DNA from: Metaphire vulgaris
Lineage: Eukaryota; Annelida; Clitellata; Crassiclitellata; Megascolecidae
Length of the DNA stretch: 64,000 bases
Assembly (NCBI GenBank): GCA_018105865.1
Contig: CM030845.1
Location: 13,917,390-13,981,389 of the forward strand
Reading direction: 5' to 3'
Shown one piece after another: positions 53,075 through 64,000 of this stretch. Position numbers and translations under genes: made by a program. How positions within the stretch are numbered: the first letter of the stretch is position 1; every line of letters starts with the position of its first letter. The notes below the pieces were generated by a model, which made no database searches, was not told where the DNA came from, and was given only the letters and a program-made list of their open reading frames with translations.

Positions 53075-53712
53075 TACAGTCCAATCCCGTTATATCGAAC
53101 TTGCTTATATCGAAATCACGCTTATATCAAATCTAAGCGCCCGTCCCACCCAACACATTGTTAATAAATACAAAAGAGACTCGTATATATCGAACTCGCT
53201 TATTTCGAAATCTTGGTTATATCGAAGCTGTTTCTCAATCCCTGTTGATCAGAAGCCAGTCAGTTATATTGAAGTTACGTATTATCGTGGTCCCTTGAGC
53301 TTCAAGGTAATGGGAATCTATTGTAAATATTTCACTTTGGTTGACGGCCCCAGGAAATCTTTGTATAATCTTTGTCTCCTCCGACCTAAACTTTGCCACC
53401 GGGACCACCGAGAACTGCTTCATTAGTCCCTTGAGGGGTATTCTCCTGACTACTGAACACATAGGCGTAAACATCTATCAGGCCTCTAGGGCTGAGCTAC
53501 CTCTCCGCTTTGAGAGGGTAGACTAGGAAAGGGGGAAGACATAGAGGTTTGGTCCTCCACATTTTCACTCGAGTTTACTTTAATTACTGTAGCCTACTTT
53601 GTCCACAAGGTCAATCAGTTTGCTTGGTCGGCCAACCTGACCTTGTTAATTGCCACCGACCGATAAAGAAAAACACTGGGCTTTTAGAGAGAGATTTTCA
53701 TAATTTAAAGTA

Positions 53713-54882
53713 CAGGGGATCCCTGTTAGAGCACCCCCGTTTGAGCGTGGATTTGGTTATAGCGCGGACACAGGCTTGGATCCCAACTTAGAAGCTGAAT
53801 TTTATTAAATTTTTTATCACACGAATGATCCAAAGATTACCGACTTTATATTTTTAAGTCTCTTTACCTGGTACTCATTGCATTGGTCCTGCACTCTCCT
53901 GATGACTTAAAGTTGGTCGGCACTGCATTGGTAAACGGGTGAAGCCGGCTATCGTGGCAGTGACTTCACAAGACATTCACATATTTTTAAAAATTTTGAT
54001 TGACAGATAAACAGTGATTCATAAAATTTCAAAGCCACTGCCAGCTGGCTTTGGCGTTTCTGCAAGCGTCATGGGATTGGTCGGCTGTCCATATCTGGTG
54101 AGGTACGGTCTGCCAATCACACATTGGCATCATTTGAATCATGACAGCCAATCAGAAGAGTTATTCAAAACAGCAGTATTAGCTGCCACGTAGTCATGAG
54201 ATACAGTAGTTCCATATTAAATTGTTGCATTTCAAATTCCACTATTGTAAGGGTTTTCGATAATTAATTGTGGTTGTTTAATTATGATCATGATGGATAA
54301 TCAAATTTATATAATGCTGCATATTCCGGGAAATTCCGGTTTGGCGCCTTCAAGGCTGCCAGCATGTGTTTGTATGTGCCACGGTTTTGTCACCAATCTC
54401 AGCATTTATTGATGTTCTACACTTGGATCTTGCGCCAATTGCGAGGACTGCGTTCCACTTGTCAGAAAACCAATGAGTCTCTTGCCATCCTCCACTTTTC
54501 CACGTCGTTCTGGAATGTTTTAAGCCGGTCGCCGCCGCCACTAAGTGGCCTGCCAATGACTGCCATTAAAATGGCCGCTGCATGCAATTCAATGGGACCG
54601 CAGCTGACGGTCATTCCAGACTTCGCTGGAACCTCCATCTTCGTCAGATTTACCGATTTCGGTGACAAACTATTCTCTCATTGAAGACCGCTACTTTTAA
54701 ATTTAGTTTTTAACCTTGTTATAGCGCTATATAAATCTTCTGGTAATAATAATAATAATAATAAATGTAATAAATGATAATAATAATATTATAGTCTATT
54801 TCAGTAAACCGCGGACCTCAGTACAACGCGGCTCTAGTTATGGACCCCAAAGTCCACATTATAACGGGGGGGGGTGTTCCTG
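53713..54882. mobile_element. Nested Tc1-like element, TA target site
   Basis: CAGGGGATCCCTGTTAGAGC on the left and CAGGAACACCCCCCCCCGTT on the reverse strand at the right, bordered by TA (53711-53712, 54883-54884). TATAGCGCGGAC near 53760 and its counterpart near 54820 support pairing. Termini are diverged. Confidence 0.5.
54340..54756 (+). mobile_element. Noncoding TAA-tailed retroposon (copy 2)
   Basis: It shares TTCGTCAGATTTACCGATTT and CGGTGACAAAC with 15253-15960 and ends TATAGCGCTATATAAATCTT then TAATAATAATAA. The body encodes no LINE protein. It is inserted in the nested Tc1-like element. Confidence 0.55.
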
Positions 54883-55136
54883 TATTGGTTTATACTTTTA
54901 CATTTGAATAGTTTGCTTAGTCATAGACCTTATTAATTATCTTAAACATTTGATGATGTAGATCTTAATATTGGACATAAAATCGATATTTTAGACGGTA
55001 TAATAGCCAGACATACACATTTGCCCAAAACAAAATTTTGGCTTTATATGACTCGGAATCGGATATATCAAAACTCGGATATATTGAGGTCTTTATCACG
55101 GTCCCTTGAGGTTTGATATAAAGGGGTTCTACTGTA

Positions 55137-55789
55137 TATGTAAAATTGTAAAATTACTAGTCAGTCATGCTTGTGTAAGTGAATCCTCCAAGGTGTAGAT
55201 TTACTAATTATTATACTGCGTCCAAAGAAATCCTTCCACCGTCTTAGTTTTCACATTACTATAAATCTATCATCATTTAACATAGGCATCTGCTGTAGTC
55301 TAAACTCTCAAGCAACTTTACAATTTGAACTTAGACTTTGTCTTTATCAGGTTCTAGTTTTGGATGCCGGCCTTGATCTGGTATGTCCACTGGATCAGGG
55401 TGTGGTGAAACTGGAAGTTAGGTGGGAGATGACATGGACCATATGGTGGGTGCTTTTAAGTTTTAACCTATAAACCACATCCACTGTAATTATAACCATG
55501 GTAAGTAACATTTGAATGCTGTTGGGTTACAAGGCCGGCCGGCAACCACTTAAAAATCAAGTGCTCGATTCAAGGGCTGAACAGTTTTCCACACGTCTTC
55601 AGGAGAACGAAAACCAGCCCAGTAAGCATGCAGACGGTTCGTTGACATAGTCGTCATTTTAACAAATGGTTTGGCCGAACCGGTTGGAATTTTAACAAAT
55701 GGTTCGGCCGAACCGGACTGGCTGCATTACAGCCCTGTGACAGGGTGCTCGGGTAGGGAGACTATATCTGAACCAAATATGGTCCGATT
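55137..55789. other. Unassigned sequence
   Basis: No gene was recognised. A short direct repeat (ACAAATGGTTTGGCCGAACC and ACAAATGGTTCGGCCGAACC, 55660-55712) is the only structure noted. Confidence 0.5.
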
Positions 55790-56060
55790 TTCAAAATCTT
55801 TGATTTATTTTGTTCCAATTACATTCACCTACAATTTTGCATTTTACAAAAGATAGGTTACCACTCAAAACGTCATGCTACACAGCCTGGAACCCCCAAA
55901 TTTTTTTTGAAGAGAGGATTTGTTTTATACCAGAAAGTGGACCCCCTTGCAAATGTTTCAAAATTTTGTATGAATGGTTAGAAAGAGCACTAAGAAAGCT
56001 AAACAATTTTTAGCTTTCATATAGCCTGAGATATAGCAAATTTTAATAATAACAGAATTC
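55790..56060. repeat. Unclassified repeat, related to 50020-50350
   Basis: TTGATTTATTTTGTTCCAAT, GAATGGTTAGAAAGAGCACT and ATAGCCTGAGATATAGCAAA follow the same order as in 50020-50350. Noncoding. Confidence 0.5.
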
Positions 56061-56496
56061 ATTTTGAACATTTTTCCAAAAATAAATCCCCGGCACGGTG
56101 ATGTCGTCTAAAAATTTTAATGCACAGTAAAGGGGTTAAGAATTCTTATATTACTCAAAATGTGCTGCCCCAGACCCAACTGCGAAGCTCACAACATTCT
56201 CACTCTTCTAGTCAGACTGAACAGAGTCTAGCTGTATAGATAATGGTGTCCTTCCCTATACTAGAAGTATGGTTGTTAAATACAACACTTTATAAAATTC
56301 AAAATGTTAAAGTTATGATTTCAAATTATTTTAAAACAATAAATATATCTCGTTAATAATACACCTTCAGTATTCATGTATTGCATGACTCTACAGCTTC
56401 AAAACACTTCTGACTCACAACTGCTTTATTAGCTATGTAGGCACAATCAATAGCAGTGTTATATGACCCTTTTTAAGTAGCCCTCTGTGATTTTAC

Positions 56497-56611
56497 CTTC
56501 TGATATTTTCTGCAGTCTTGATAACATTTGAGCTAGTTTCTGTTGTCTGTCAGCCAGTTCACCTCTTCCGCTGAAATCGACTCTGAAGAGTGCCATGATG
56601 GAATCAACAAT
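56497..56611 (-). CDS. DMC1: DMC1 meiotic recombinase, internal exon
   Basis: Minus-strand exon of 115 bases: [20 protein letters not shown] then [18 protein letters not shown]. It starts after acceptor TATCTTAG and ends at donor GAAG|GTAAAA. IVDS, joined to LL of the previous exon, is the Walker B strand of the RecA-fold ATPase; SGRGEL follows it. The MALFRVDF text, where RAD51 has TALYRTDY, identifies DMC1. DMC1 forms filaments on single-stranded DNA and drives interhomologue strand exchange in meiosis. No stops or shifts. The next exon (beginning near NVAVFVTNQ in known proteins) was not found to the left. Confidence 0.93.
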
Positions 56612-56736
56612 CTAAGATAGAAAATCTGCATTTTTATTATATTTAGTATCATCATTGAATTTGTTTTTATTTACTGATCATCCGATTTATTTACAGACTT
56701 TCAGAACATAAAACAATTCCAGTTCAAATTACCTAC

Positions 56737-56810
56737 CAAAAGTTTAAACAGTCCGGGCTCTTCGTGGAATTTTGCAGCCACAAAATCAAGTATTTCATAC
56801 TGATGTTCAC
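56737..56810 (-). CDS. DMC1: DMC1 meiotic recombinase, internal exon
   Basis: A 74-base minus-strand exon encodes (S)EHQYEILDFVAAKFHEEPG then LFKLL, between acceptor ATCTACAG and donor CTTTTG|GTAGGT. It enters in phase, completing the Ser codon split from the upstream exon (A|GT), and leaves after a whole codon, so the three exons join without loss. It is part of the ATPase core leading to Walker B. The intron to the next exon is 125 bases, short for this region. Confidence 0.93.
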
Positions 56811-57129
56811 CTGTAGATGAATAAGGTCATACATAATATGCAGAATAAAATTCAAATTTAGTTTCGTCAGATAAAAGATAAAGAATGCAATGATAGAAGT
56901 ATAGTTAGGCCTTCTCTGGCCCATTCTCCATGCCATTAGATCCATTGATATTTGGAGCCAAAATATTAGCTTTAATTTGTATTAGAATTATTTAATTATT
57001 TTAATTTATTATTTTATTCTATATTGTTACTATTGTTAACTGTGATCTATGCCTCGATGTTTTTCAATTGCGATTGCTGTATAGGTGGTCTGAATAAAGG
57101 ATTGTTGTATTCATTCTGTTACATTATTA

Positions 57130-57290
57130 TTATTATTATTATTAAGATGACTTCTATAGCGCCGTGTGCATGATGGAGGCCAAAGTCTAGGGCACTTTAA
57201 CAAATGTCATTTGTACAAGTTGTGGAACAAGTGAGTCTTTAGATTCTTCAGGAATGATACGATAGAATTGGTTCATGATGTCCAGTGCAA
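57130..57290 (-). repeat. LINE 3'-end fragment with ATT tail, in a DMC1 intron
   Basis: TTATTATTATTATTATTAAG then CTATAGCGCCGTGTGCATGA and TCTAGGGCACTTTAAC are the reverse complement of the LINE 3' end. AACAAGTGAGTCTTTAGATT matches 16960-16990. It lies in the intron between two DMC1 exons. Confidence 0.65.
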
Positions 57291-57368
57291 TCACTCAATC
57301 AAATTTATTTACAGTAAATTTTATAACCAATAAAAGCATGCACCACATACCGTAATTATACGTGGTTA

Positions 57369-58380
57369 CCGTATTTTCTTGCAGACTGCCCACGGGCTAT
57401 GCGATTTTTTACAAACAAAAATGCCAGGTGCGGGCTATACGGAGGTGCAGGTAATCTGATTCAAATTTTACAGAAATTGTGTCAACAGACTGCAGAACAC
57501 AGATTTGGGCCATTGTTCTCAGAGAACGTTACAAATGTATCAGCTTATCTGATGTAAGCTGTATCAAGTTATGTTGGCTGCCCCAGCTGTTAGGAATGTC
57601 TGCAGCTGTTCACAGCCTTGTACCAGCATGACCCAGCGGCGCAGAGTGGGTTGGCGCCACCAGGGGCGGAAGAGCCATGTAAGGAGCAAAACAAAAGGTA
57701 ATCATCACTAGCATTTCTCCTGCATACCTTTGCTTTGTAAATGCTATTGGAGGAAGCTATTTCTCTTTCTTCCACTTATAATTTTTCGCCCCTACAAATT
57801 TTTACCCCTCAAAATGCTGCCCTTAGGAACGTGTCGCCTGGAGCGGACGACCTTCCTTGCCCCTTCCTGCGCCTCTGGCATGACCCTGCTCAGAATCTGC
57901 CGGTAATGGGGTAACATCTCCAGCACCATAGACATGCAGAAGCATAACTACTGGGCAGAGTCAACACGGAGCCCGAGCAGATGACCAACCCCAGGCAGCT
58001 GACACCTGTCTACAGGTACTCTGACGCCATTACGGCATAGAAAGAAAGTACCGGGTACAGAAATGACGAGACACTTAAGGCTACCATGGCTGGTAGTAGA
58101 GGTCTGCAAGGAAAGAAGGGAGGAAGGCTCCTCCCCGCCACCACCCCACCCTGGTCAACCCCTCTTTCGCCCACTGACGGCCGTTCCCGTCCCAGCCCCA
58201 ATGCTTCTGCCTCCAATCCCCACACGTCACCGTGAATGGGAGTGTGCGGGCAATGGGAGGGTGCGGGCAATGTGAAGGTGTGGACTCTGATTCAAATTTT
58301 ACAGGATATATATTTTTTGCAGGCTATCCTCAGGTGCGGGCTATCCACAGGATGCGCGGGCAGTCTGCGCAAAAATATGG
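57369..58380. mobile_element. Tc1/mariner-like MITE in a DMC1 intron, TA target site
   Basis: Termini CCGTATTTTCTTGCAGACTG and, on the reverse strand, CCATATTTTTGCGCAGACTG, bordered by TA (57367-57368, 58381-58382). GTGCGGGCTAT and TGATTCAAATTTTACAG recur near both ends. No transposase was recognised; GC-rich interior frames have no known domain. It is 1012 bp and fills most of the intron. Confidence 0.85.
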
Positions 58381-58617
58381 TATAGGTTTTGGTTATATTG
58401 ACTACCTGATCACTCACCTTTCCCATAGCTATTTTAAAAAAGGCTAAGCACCTAAAATAAGCAGCTACAGTTGTACTAAATACTTACTTTCCAAAGTGTT
58501 ATATAAATTCACAAGATTTTACTTACTTACTTACTTAGACTTTGTCACAATTTATCCAGGTAAGCCTCTCAAGGCTGTCATAATATATTAAATATATCTA
58601 CAGTAAAATAATCTCAC

Positions 58618-58709
58618 TTGTATAAGCTCTGGCATAGAGAACATTGTCAAGCACTGCATCCTGGTCAAGATTGAAGCGATCAGCTATGTCTCGCAAGCGG
58701 TCGGGGCGA
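58618..58709 (-). CDS. DMC1: DMC1 meiotic recombinase, internal exon
   Basis: A 92-base minus-strand exon encodes [20 protein letters not shown] then [10 protein letters not shown](S). It lies between acceptor AAATTCTCCAG and donor TACAA|GTGAGA. In known DMC1 proteins this follows the Walker A and IDTENTF segments, which would be in an upstream exon to the right that I did not find. The intron to the next exon is about 1.8 kb and contains a TA-flanked element and a LINE 3' end. Intact as far as visible. Confidence 0.93.
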
Positions 58710-59165
58710 CTGGAGAATTTGTTAGGGATCAATATGAAGCATTATACAGACCAAAAATTCTCAAATTCTCTAAACCTGTACGTCATTGTTTCTAAACAAT
58801 TAGCTGATACAGTGCAGTGTCTCGACTAAAGCCATCTCATTGACAGCCATTCGCTGACAGCCATCTTTCTGACACTCCAATTCACTGACATGCCCAACTC
58901 TAGTGCTGATGAAATGGAATTGACACTTGAATTCATCAACCAAATAAGGCTAATGAAAGTGGATAGAATTTCAAACTCACTTGGTAAATAATGGTTGATA
59001 ATAATTGGCTTAAGTTACAGGCACAATAACACTTGAAGGAAACTGTTAAAGTATTTTCAAATGGAAATCTATTGACTTTCAAAATCCCAGAGCAAACAGT
59101 TGTTTCACTCTTTTGAGGTGAAATTATTTCAAAGCTATGACATTGACTTATGTCATCATCTACCT
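58710..59165. other. Intron or intergenic sequence beside DMC1
   Basis: No upstream DMC1 exon was recognised. Short related phrases (CATTGACAGCCATTCGCTGA, CAGCCATCTTTCTGACA) at 58840-58880 form a small degenerate repeat. Confidence 0.5.
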
Positions 59166-59663
59166 CAAAAGAGTTAATAGAGGGTTTGCAGAGGGTGATA
59201 AACGCGTCGGTCAGGCTGATATACAGACTCAGAACGAGAGAACATGTCACTCCGCTCCTGAAAAACGAACTACACTGGCTGAAAGTTTCTGAGAGGATTA
59301 CATACAAGCAGTGCATGCTGTCATTCCGCGTGCTTCATGATTCAACATGTCCTGAATACCTTTCCTCACTTATTCACAGACAATCGCTGACTGAAAGACG
59401 TCATCAATTATGTTCGAGCAGCCGCGTTCTTCTTGCGGTTCCACCTCCTGCGAAGACGTCAAAGTTTGGGGCGCGTTCGGTTGTAAAGGGAAATCCGCAA
59501 CTGTGGAATGCTCTACCGGACAGCATAACCTCGTCGAACTCCTACGACCAATTCGCGAAGAACTTGAAGACACATTTATTTGCGACTTCTTATGAAAGTT
59601 AATATGTACAGCGCCTTTGACTTTGGCAGACGCCATGCGTATGGCGCTATATAAATTGTCTAG

Positions 59664-59719
<56 letters not shown>
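59166..59719 (+). pseudogene. 5'-truncated CR1/L2-like LINE with TAA tail
   Basis: One open frame reads LQRVINASVRLIYRLRTREH, LHWLKVSERITYKQCMLSFR, SSSRVLLAVPPPAKTSKFGA and GNPQLWNALPDSITSSNSYD then KNLKTHLFATSYES. The 3' end GGCGCTATATAAATTGTCTA is followed by about 50 bases of TAA. It closely resembles the 3' part of 60599-62475, which is on the other strand; the two copies lie about 880 bases apart, tail to tail. Confidence 0.85.
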
Positions 59720-60544
59720 TGGCTTGGGTCATTGAGTTTGAAAGCCTAAATCTTCTCATTTCCAAATATCCACCGAGTAGTTTGGTTGTATTGGATTTAA
59801 AGCCTAAACACAGCTAATTATTGAATCATAAGTTTATTTGCTTGCAGTGAGCAATGTAATAGTTTTTATATAGTGCCTCTTCAGTCTTAATTAATAGTCA
59901 ATCAGAAATGCTCCAGCTGCAGTTAGCACTGTTGAAATGGCAAAGCCTATGTCAGAAGCACTGTTGACAGTGTTTACCCCTCTACAAATCGGAAGATGAT
60001 CATTAAAATTCACTCAGATGGTAAGAGGAGTTCATCACCATGATGAAATCCTGCAGTGAATTCATAAGAGTGGCTTTCAGCAGGATGTTTCCCAACAGAG
60101 ATGCCAGTGAAAGACGAAGAAAGAAGAAGAAGTCTGCACAATGGTAGACGGAATTCGTGACGTGGAAAAGTCTGGTGTTGAAATTCCACAAGGCGGTCTT
60201 CCGTGAGAATAATCCACTGCCGAGTAGGTTCCTGTTGTCGAACTCAACAGTAGGTAAGTAAAACGAAATTTCTACAGTGCTGCCTGGAAGCTAGGAGCAG
60301 TGCGCCAGCTTAATCGTGAGCGCCCAATCTAGGTAAAATCCATAGTCCATGGTGGTCAAGGTTGTAGATCCAGGTAGGCAGTTGCAGAAAGTATTTTTAT
60401 GGAGGATGATAGCAAGATTTGCAGTGGATAGAACAGTGCTTCCCAAACTTTTTCCAGCCATGGCACACTATCCAAGAAACATAGTCAACGGCACACTGCA
60501 GCGGAAATGCACACATTTCATTTTTAAATGATGCAATTGTATAG
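59720..60544. other. Unassigned sequence with a possible hAT left end
   Basis: CAGTGCTTCCCAAACTTTTT near 60437 looks like a hAT-type end, but no partner was found. Otherwise there is no recognised gene. Confidence 0.35.
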
Positions 60545-62475
60545 GCCTACTAGTTATTATTATTATTACTAGCTATTATTATTATTATTATTATTTAGAC
60601 AATTTATATAGCGTTGTATGCATGGCGTCTGCCAAAGTCAAGGGCACTGTACATATTTAACAAAGTTGCAAATAAATGTGCCTTCAAGTTCTTCACGAAT
60701 TGATCGTAGGAGTTCAATGAGGTTAAGCTGTCTGGTAAAGCATTCCACAGCCGCGGATTTCCCCTTACAACCGAACGCGCCCCAAACTTTGATGTCTTCG
60801 CAGGAGGTGGAACCGCAAGAAGAACATGGCTGCTCGAATGTAATTGACAATGTCTTTCAGTCATCGATTGTCTGTGAAGAAGTGAGGAAAGGTATTCAGG
60901 ACACATTGGATCATGAAGCGCGCGGAACAACAGCATGCACCGCTTGTATGTAATCCTCACAGGAACTTTCAGCCAGTGTAGTTCGTTTTTCAGTAGCAGA
61001 GTGACATGTTCTGAGTCTGTATATCAGCCTGACCGACGCGTTTATCACTCTCACGCCCGAGCTGTGTTTCAGGTAGACCAAGGAGGACACTGTTGCAATA
61101 GTTGATTCACTGCAACACCATTGTCCGAACAAGCATTGTCGTCATGCTTGTTAAGAGATATCTCTGTATCTCCTTAATTCGTCGCAGTTGATAGTAACAC
61201 GACGCAGTCAGCTGGCCAATATGTCCGGCAAACGAGTGTCTCATCAAGCTGAACCCTGAGGAGGCAAAGCTCGACCGCCGGGTGAACCGCAGTACCGGCC
61301 ACTCGGATCGTATCCCGCGTGATGTGATGCCTCCTCCTTGGGGTCGACACCCACAGAAACTCAGTCTTGCTCAGATTCAACATCAACCGATTTGCTTCCA
61401 TCCACTTGTCGACCTTAAGAATACCAACCATCTTGGCTCGAAGACGATCCGTCTCGGCAGACAATCGGCATAGATCTGAATGTCATTGGCATAGGTATGA
61501 GGCATCAACCCAGCCGCTTGAATGACATCCACCACATCGGCCACAAACAGTACAAACAACAAAGGCCCAAGCACTGAGCCTTGCGGCATCCCACCGTGTA
61601 CAGGGCGGGAGATGGTATGTTTTCCTTTCCAGGATTGTGCCCTTCCGTTCAGATAGTCAGCTAACCATGTCAGAGCAGAACCGTCTAATCCGTAAGAACA
61701 CTGGAGTTGTCATATCAGGATTTCATGGTTGACCGTATCAAAAGTGGACGACGGGTCCAGAAGGCCTAGCAGCGCCAGCCGTCTGACGGCTGTCATCTCG
61801 ACCAGGTTGTTGAAGATGCGAAGCACCGCCGTCTCGGTCGAGTGACCTCTTCGGTAGGCCGATTGATGCCTCGGCATTAAGTCGTTCGTCAGAAGGTGCG
61901 CAACCAGTTGCTTATTGACCACCCGCTCAAGTAGTTTCGAAATGAACGGTAAATTCGAAACCAGCCAATAGTTCGCCATTTCACTTTGATCCAGACCTGG
62001 CTTCTTCAGATGTGGGTGAACCACCGCATGCTTCCATCTTGGAGGAACCGACCCTTCCTGCAGCGATAAAGCTATTATGGATGTAATGAAGGGCGCGAGT
62101 ATATCAATCGATTCCACCAACAGACATGTAGGAAGAGGGTCGTTCCGACATTGCTCCATAGGTGAAGATCTGACAATTGCCTTCACTTCCTCTACAGTAG
62201 AGGGTGAAAACGAAGTCATGGCAGGGCCTGAATAGTGCCGTATTCCGGTGACTACTATCCAGCTGTCTTAGATCGAATTTCCTGGATCTTCTTGTCGATA
62301 TGTGAGTGGAACTCATCTGCCGTAAAGCCCTCAACCAGATTAATCCTGGTCGATCTTCGACCCATTAATCAGACTTGTGGAGAGCCGTGGGTAGATAAGT
62401 CCAAGGTTCGCTGCCAATACTGCCGCCCTTTCTGTCTGACCAACTTCCTGCTGGACTTGAGCGCAACACGCCAGG
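60545..62475 (-). pseudogene. CR1/L2-like LINE, linker to 3' end
   Basis: On the minus strand from the right: VEGFTADEFHSHIDKKIQEI (linker, about 62300) and MEQCRNDPLPTCLLVESIDI. Then MANYWLVSNLPFISKLLERV (RP changed to WL) and HQSAYRRGHSTETAVLRIFN, with LLGLLDPSSTFDTVNHEILI after it. Then MPQGSVLGPLLFVLFVADVV, HTYANDIQIYADC (YADD changed to YAND) and NLSKTEFLWVSTPRRRHHIT. The C-terminus is HSATEKRTTLAESS and PPPAKTSKFGARSVVRGNPR. The tail is ATT units at 60545-60598. Broken by several shifts and the lost catalytic Asp. Confidence 0.85.
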
Positions 62476-62545
62476 TACTATATATTATGCTCTAATCTAG
62501 TATACAGTATAACATTGACTACCGTTGTTTATAAGGAGTGTAGGA

Positions 62546-62660
62546 CATTCTCCCCTGGACATAATCCCCCCGGACATTATCCCCCGGTACACCCTTTGAA
62601 ATGACACTGCCGGACATAATCCCCCCTTTGTTTACTCTATGGGCTTTGACGAAAAGCAGT
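62546..62660 (-). repeat. GGACATAAT-type repeat, copy 2
   Basis: GGACATTCTCCCCTGGACAT through AGTAAACAAAGG (reverse strand) is the mirror of 36090-36205. Units CCGGACATAATCCCCC repeat three times. Nearby AACACTAACCCTAAACGATA recalls the spacer of the 27323 foldback. Confidence 0.65.
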
Positions 62661-62769
62661 GTATTGCACCTGCACGGGGTCATATAATCATTACCCACAC
62701 CAAAAACCAGACACGAAACACTAACCCTAAACGATACTGACGGCAAAATTAAGATCTATGATATTGATT

Positions 62770-64000
62770 TACACTAGATTAGATTAGATTAGATAGTTCA
62801 TTAATAGGCGCACTTTAGCACAAATGCGCCGCTGCTGATTGGTCAAAGAATAATGTTTTAAGTCTTGAAAGGAAAACGTCTCGAGAGGTGGTATTGTCCC
62901 ATAGCTCCGCTGGGAGAGCATTCCAGTAGTAAGGTCCTAGCGTCCTAAATGAACGATCGCCAATCTTTGTGCTGGTTCGAGTAGTGACCAAAGTTTTTGT
63001 GTTATCTGATCTGAGCCCGAACGGTCTGTGCATCGACCTCAACTGCTTACATTCACAGGAAAGGTATTCCGGTGCCTCTACTCGGAGACACTTATCAACC
63101 AGGGAAATGTTCTTAAAAATCAGTCTCTGCTTGACCGGAGTCCAATGCAATTCGCGTAGAACCAGTGTGATATGCTGGTTCCTGTGTCTGTTAAAAGACG
63201 GGCTGCAGCATTCTGCACCACCTGAAGGCGCTGAATTTGTGTTTTGCTGATTTGTACTAACAAGCTATTACAGTAGTCCAGTCTTGTACTTACAAGTGCA
63301 TGAACTAACACCTTTGCCACTTCTTGTGTCAGAGCAGATATTATTGATCTCAATTTCCGTAGTTCGCCGAAACGGCTTGCAACAACCTTGTTGTGCTGAA
63401 CCATTGTCAGATTTTCGTCCAACATAACACCTAGATTTCATACAACTTTAGAACAGAAGATTTCAATCGATCCAATACTGATTTTATCCAGTATTACTTT
63501 ATCTATCTGTTTCCTATGCCCTAGGCAGATTAGTTCAGTTTTTTGTGGATTGAGTTTGAGCCTATTCCTGCTTAACCACCCTTCTACGTCTCTTATGCAG
63601 GCTTGCAGTGCTTCCGCTACATCCTTTACTTCAGTGGGGTGGTGGCTGAGATACAGTTGGATGTCATCTGCATAGTAGTGCATATTGAGCTTGTGTATCA
63701 TTACTATGTCATCGAGCTCACTAACGAAGATAGCGAACAACAGAGGTCCAAGGATCGATCCTTGCGGAACTCCATAGGCAACTTTCCTGAGACCAGATAC
63801 TGATCCACCATAGTGCACACGCATAGTCCTATCTGTTAAGTAGGATTTTAACCATTCAAGTGCAACTCCCCGCACCCCGACCCTTTGTTCTAATCTTTGC
63901 AGAAGTATTCCATGGTCCACTGTATTGAAAGCGGCCGAAAAGACAAATCGAGTAATACCAGTGTAGTCACTTTCCCTTTGTCTGCCGCATCGAATACATC
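62770..64000 (-). pseudogene. LINE with GATTA-type tail, reverse transcriptase end to 3' end
   Basis: The window's right edge cuts it. The minus strand reads MDHGILLQRLEQRVGVRGVA, YGVPQGSILGPLLFAIFVSE and HYYADDIQLYLSHHPTEVKD (YADD intact, about 63680), then RLKLNPQKTELICLGHRKQI. After a break near 63435: LDENLTMVQHNKVVASRFGE, HALVSTRLDYCNSLLVQISK and MHWTPVKQRLIFKNISLVDK, then GPYYWNALPAELWDNTTSRD. The 3' end GGCGCATTTGTGCTAAAGTG is followed by TAATC units (62774-62798). Same family as 13062-15252. Confidence 0.85.

Larger units (their letters stand above)
53077..55134. mobile_element. Tc1/mariner (pogo-like) element, TA target site
   Basis: Termini CAGTCCAATCCCGTTATATC and, on the reverse strand, CAGTAGAACCCCTTTATATC, each bordered by TA (53075-53076, 55135-55136). 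TATATCGAA-type subterminal units recur at 53090-53230 and 55060-55120. No transposase remains. A second TA-flanked pair and a retroposon are nested inside. Confidence 0.75.

Noticed and set aside
56497..58709. RAD51 in place of DMC1
   Set aside because: [23 protein letters not shown] and [14 protein letters not shown] follow DMC1; RAD51 has clearly different residues at these blocks.

Overview
This 64 kb window is animal nuclear DNA and is made up almost entirely of transposable elements stacked inside one another. Everything points to a repeat-rich metazoan: spliced exons, many decayed LINE reverse transcriptases, copia-type LTR remnants, at least ten hAT-like DNA transposons with 8-bp target-site duplications (TSDs), Tc1/mariner-like and Harbinger-like elements, and TAA, TA and CA microsatellites. 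The element mix suggests a marine invertebrate, but the species cannot be named from the sequence. I see no rRNA, tRNA, CRISPR array or bacterial gene.

One host gene is clear: three internal exons of the meiotic recombinase DMC1 on the minus strand (58618-58709, 56737-56810, 56497-56611). They have canonical splice sites, matching phases and no stop codons. The intron between the first two holds a LINE 3' end and a TA-flanked DNA transposon. The flanking DMC1 exons were not found.

Layout. 1-9640: an orphan transposon-associated protein remnant, then a CR1-like LINE split by about 7.2 kb of insertions at a TA-rich site (hAT-like element, SPIN-like MITE, endonuclease domain of an RLE-type LINE, Tc1-like MITE, L2/CR1-like LINE). 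9660-12000: one minus-strand LINE broken by a Harbinger-like MITE, a hAT MITE and a younger LINE, whose coding frame can be followed across the breaks. 12000-17260: LINE fragments and a noncoding TAA-tailed retroposon. 18025-18807: a hAT element keeping a BED-finger exon. 18878-25058: a copia element split by an RTE-type LINE (12-bp TSD) and by a ZBED5-like hAT. 25890-32310: LINEs and a hAT element with AAGTAC arrays. 32441-36684: hAT elements with GCGGAT arrays. 37238-38347: THAP-like and SAP-like remnants. 38600-45350: a near-complete CR1-like LINE split by two hAT elements. 45550-51860: LINE pieces, a copia gag with its primer-binding site, a hAT with AAGGAC arrays inside a LINE C-terminus, and unclassified tandem repeats. 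51863-55134: foldback, Harbinger-like and Tc1-like elements. 55790-58709: the DMC1 exons. 59150-64000: three more LINE copies.

The most striking pattern is a group of seven hAT elements that share a CAGNGATGT-like terminus but carry different subterminal hexamer arrays (AAGTAC, GCGGAT, AAGACC, AAGGAC, GTAATT). Two of them retain different BED zinc-finger exons and two retain remnants of the transposase dimerisation domain. This looks like one transposon lineage whose transposase-binding hexamer has repeatedly changed.
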